Source: Buchananella hordeovulneris (GTDB taxonomy: Bacteria > Actinomycetota > Actinomycetes > Actinomycetales > Actinomycetaceae). Taken from it: a DNA stretch of 64,000 nt. The position numbers were made by a program, and so were the translations under genes. The DNA lies in the NCBI RefSeq assembly GCF_001907235.1, contig NZ_MQVS01000001.1, positions 310,001-374,000 of the forward strand. Reading direction: 5' to 3'. The notes below the pieces were generated by a model. It worked only from the letters and a program-made list of their open reading frames with translations. It was not told the origin of the DNA and searched no databases. This document shows positions 62,836 through 64,000 of the stretch, piece by piece (the first letter of the stretch is position 1; each line of letters starts with the position of its first letter).

Positions 62836-64000
62836 CTAGATGCCGAGGACCGCGCGAATCTCAGTCTGCAGTTGCGCGAGGCGGGCCTGCGCCCGCGCGC
62901 GGGCGGCGGGCAGCTCCTCCACCCCGGCCACCGGGGTAATGACCTCCAGGTAGCACTTCAGCTTCGGTTCGGTGCCCGACGGGCGCACGATCACCCGATC
63001 CTGGGCCGCGGTCAGCAGCACCATGCCGTCAGTGGCGGGCAGGGCGAAACGCTGCCACCCAGCGGACAGGTCCACCACCTCGGTCACGGGCGAGCCCGCC
63101 AGCTCCTGCGGCGGCTGGGCGCGCAAGTTGGCCATCCCCGTGGCGATGAGCGAGAGGTCGGCCACCCGGATCGACAGGGGGGCGGTGGCGTGCAGGCCGT
63201 GCGCCACCGCCAGCTCGTCGAGCAGTGCCGACAGGCTGCGGCCTGCAGCCTTCACCTGCGCGGCCAAGGCGGCCAGCCGGACGGTGGCGGAGATACCGTC
63301 CTTATCGCGCACCCCTGCCGGGTCGACGCAGTAACCGAGGGCCTCCTCGTAGCCGAAGGCTAGGCCCTCCACCCGCGAGATCCACTTAAATCCAGTCAGG
63401 GTGGTGACGTGCTCCAGTCCGTGGGCGGCGGCGATCCGGCCAAGCAGCCGGGAGGAGACCACCGAGCTTGCCAGCACCGTGCGTGGTCCACCGACGGCCA
63501 GGGCCGCGGCCTGTTGCCCGAGCAGCGCGCCCACCTCGTCGCCAGTCAGCTGCCGCCAACCCGCGGGGGCTTGCGGGTCGGCGATGGCGGCCGAGCAACG
63601 GTCGGCGTCGGGGTCGTTGGCAATAATGAGGTCGGCCTGTACGGAGCGGGCCAACGCGAACGCCAGGTCGAGGGCACCGGGCTCCTCCGGGTTGGGGAAA
63701 GCAACGGTCGGGAAGTCGGGATCCGGCTGGGCCTGTTCAGCGACCTCGTGCACGTCGGTGAAACCGGCCGCCTGCAGGGCTGCTCGGCAGGTCTGTCCGC
63801 CCACCCCGTGCATTGAGGTCAGCACGATCCGCACTTGGGCCGCCTGCGCGGCGGGCAGAGCGGTGCCCGGCAGCTGTGCCAGGCGCTCCAGGTAGGCCGC
63901 GACGATCTCCTCGCCCAACACCTGCCAGCCGTCCGCGGCGCGGGCCACGGCGTCGGCGGCGGGCGCCGCGGCGATCCGGGCGGCGATCTCGACGTCGTGC
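62836..64000 (-). CDS. Phosphoglucomutase/phosphomannomutase, 5' end outside the window
   Basis: The readable 388 residues are the C-terminal two-thirds; the frame stays open to base 64000, so the active-site Ser domain is missing here. Visible parts: VRIVLTSMHGVGGQTC, FPNPEEPGALDLAFALA, the metal loop IIANDPDADRCSAAI, the sugar loop GYEEALGYCVDPAG and the phosphate loop VIVRPSGTEPKLKCYLEV. It belongs to the alpha-D-phosphohexomutase family (PGM2/PmmB-like). Actinobacterial pmmB genes often sit beside deoA and deoC and may act as phosphopentomutase, which would link DeoA to DeoC. That role is inference. It is convergent to deoC. Confidence 0.92.
   Translation of the reverse strand, partial: HDVEIAARIAAAPAADAVARAADGWQVLGEEIVAAYLERLAQLPGTALPAAQAAQVRIVLTSMHGVGGQTCRAALQAAGFTDVHEVAEQAQPDPDFPTVAFPNPEEPGALDLAFALARSVQADLIIANDPDADRCSAAIADPQAPAGWRQLTGDEVGALLGQQAAALAVGGPRTVLASSVVSSRLLGRIAAAHGLEHVTTLTGFKWISRVEGLAFGYEEALGYCVDPAGVRDKDGISATVRLAALAAQVKAAGRSLSALLDELAVAHGLHATAPLSIRVADLSLIATGMANLRAQPPQELAGSPVTEVVDLSAGWQRFALPATDGMVLLTAAQDRVIVRPSGTEPKLKCYLEVITPVAGVEELPAARARAQARLAQLQTEIRAVLGI

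Overview
The window is high-G+C, gene-dense actinobacterial chromosome, with many GTG starts, stop-start overlaps of 1 to 8 bases and actinobacterial signature neighbours: sucCD, a DUF6350 membrane protein, purN, purH, a DUF3017 protein and mdh in one line. Secreted glycosidases with cell-wall-binding (CWB2) repeats, a duplicated eukaryote-type phosphofructokinase and host-glycan genes suggest a mucosa-associated member of the Actinomycetaceae or a close relative. That placement is inference from gene content. I found no rRNA, tRNA, insertion sequence, prophage or CRISPR array.

Layout. 1-2.2 kb: end of a LuxR-type regulator, a MarR regulator divergent from a WrbA flavoprotein, and a DUF1963 protein. 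2.3-8.8 kb: PcrA/UvrD helicase, then a convergent CydDC-like heterodimeric ABC transporter whose promoter overlaps a DtxR/IdeR-like iron box. 8.9-13.1 kb: a lipoprotein, a small secreted peptidoglycan-binding-like protein and phosphofructokinase. 13.3-20.7 kb: sucCD, purN, purH (behind a ZTP riboswitch) and mdh. 20.9-31.7 kb: an LppM-like lipoprotein and two giant secreted glycosidases (GH20 and GH35). 31.8-36.3 kb: a small stress membrane protein, hypothetical genes, purU, an acetyltransferase and a WD40-like protein. 36.5-39.7 kb: a sugar ABC importer without an ATPase gene. 40-42.3 kb: glyA-folD behind a second ZTP riboswitch. 42.3-50.6 kb: a TnrB3-like ABC exporter with a divergent TetR regulator, exonuclease III, a MacAB-like exporter and a YihY/BrkB membrane protein. 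50.8-54.3 kb: galT-galK-manC. 54.4-62.8 kb: a BMP-type nucleoside ABC importer with cdd, deoA, a C39-peptidase-like gene and deoC; then a convergent sugar phosphomutase that runs off the end.

How the genes fit together. GH20 and GH35 enzymes on the surface could release GlcNAc and galactose from host glycans; galT-galK feeds galactose into the Leloir pathway, and phosphofructokinase, sucCD and mdh carry carbon on. The two ZTP riboswitches put purH and glyA-folD under the same signal (ZTP, which reports low 10-formyl-THF), and purU works on the same folate pool. The 54-63 kb operon imports nucleosides and degrades them to bases and deoxyribose phosphate.

The least explained feature is a family of 19-bp-period repeats found in three intergenic regions (5130-5251, 10611-10681, 33511-33755). 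Each array has inward-facing units around a conserved asymmetric centre close to AACGCCGAA.
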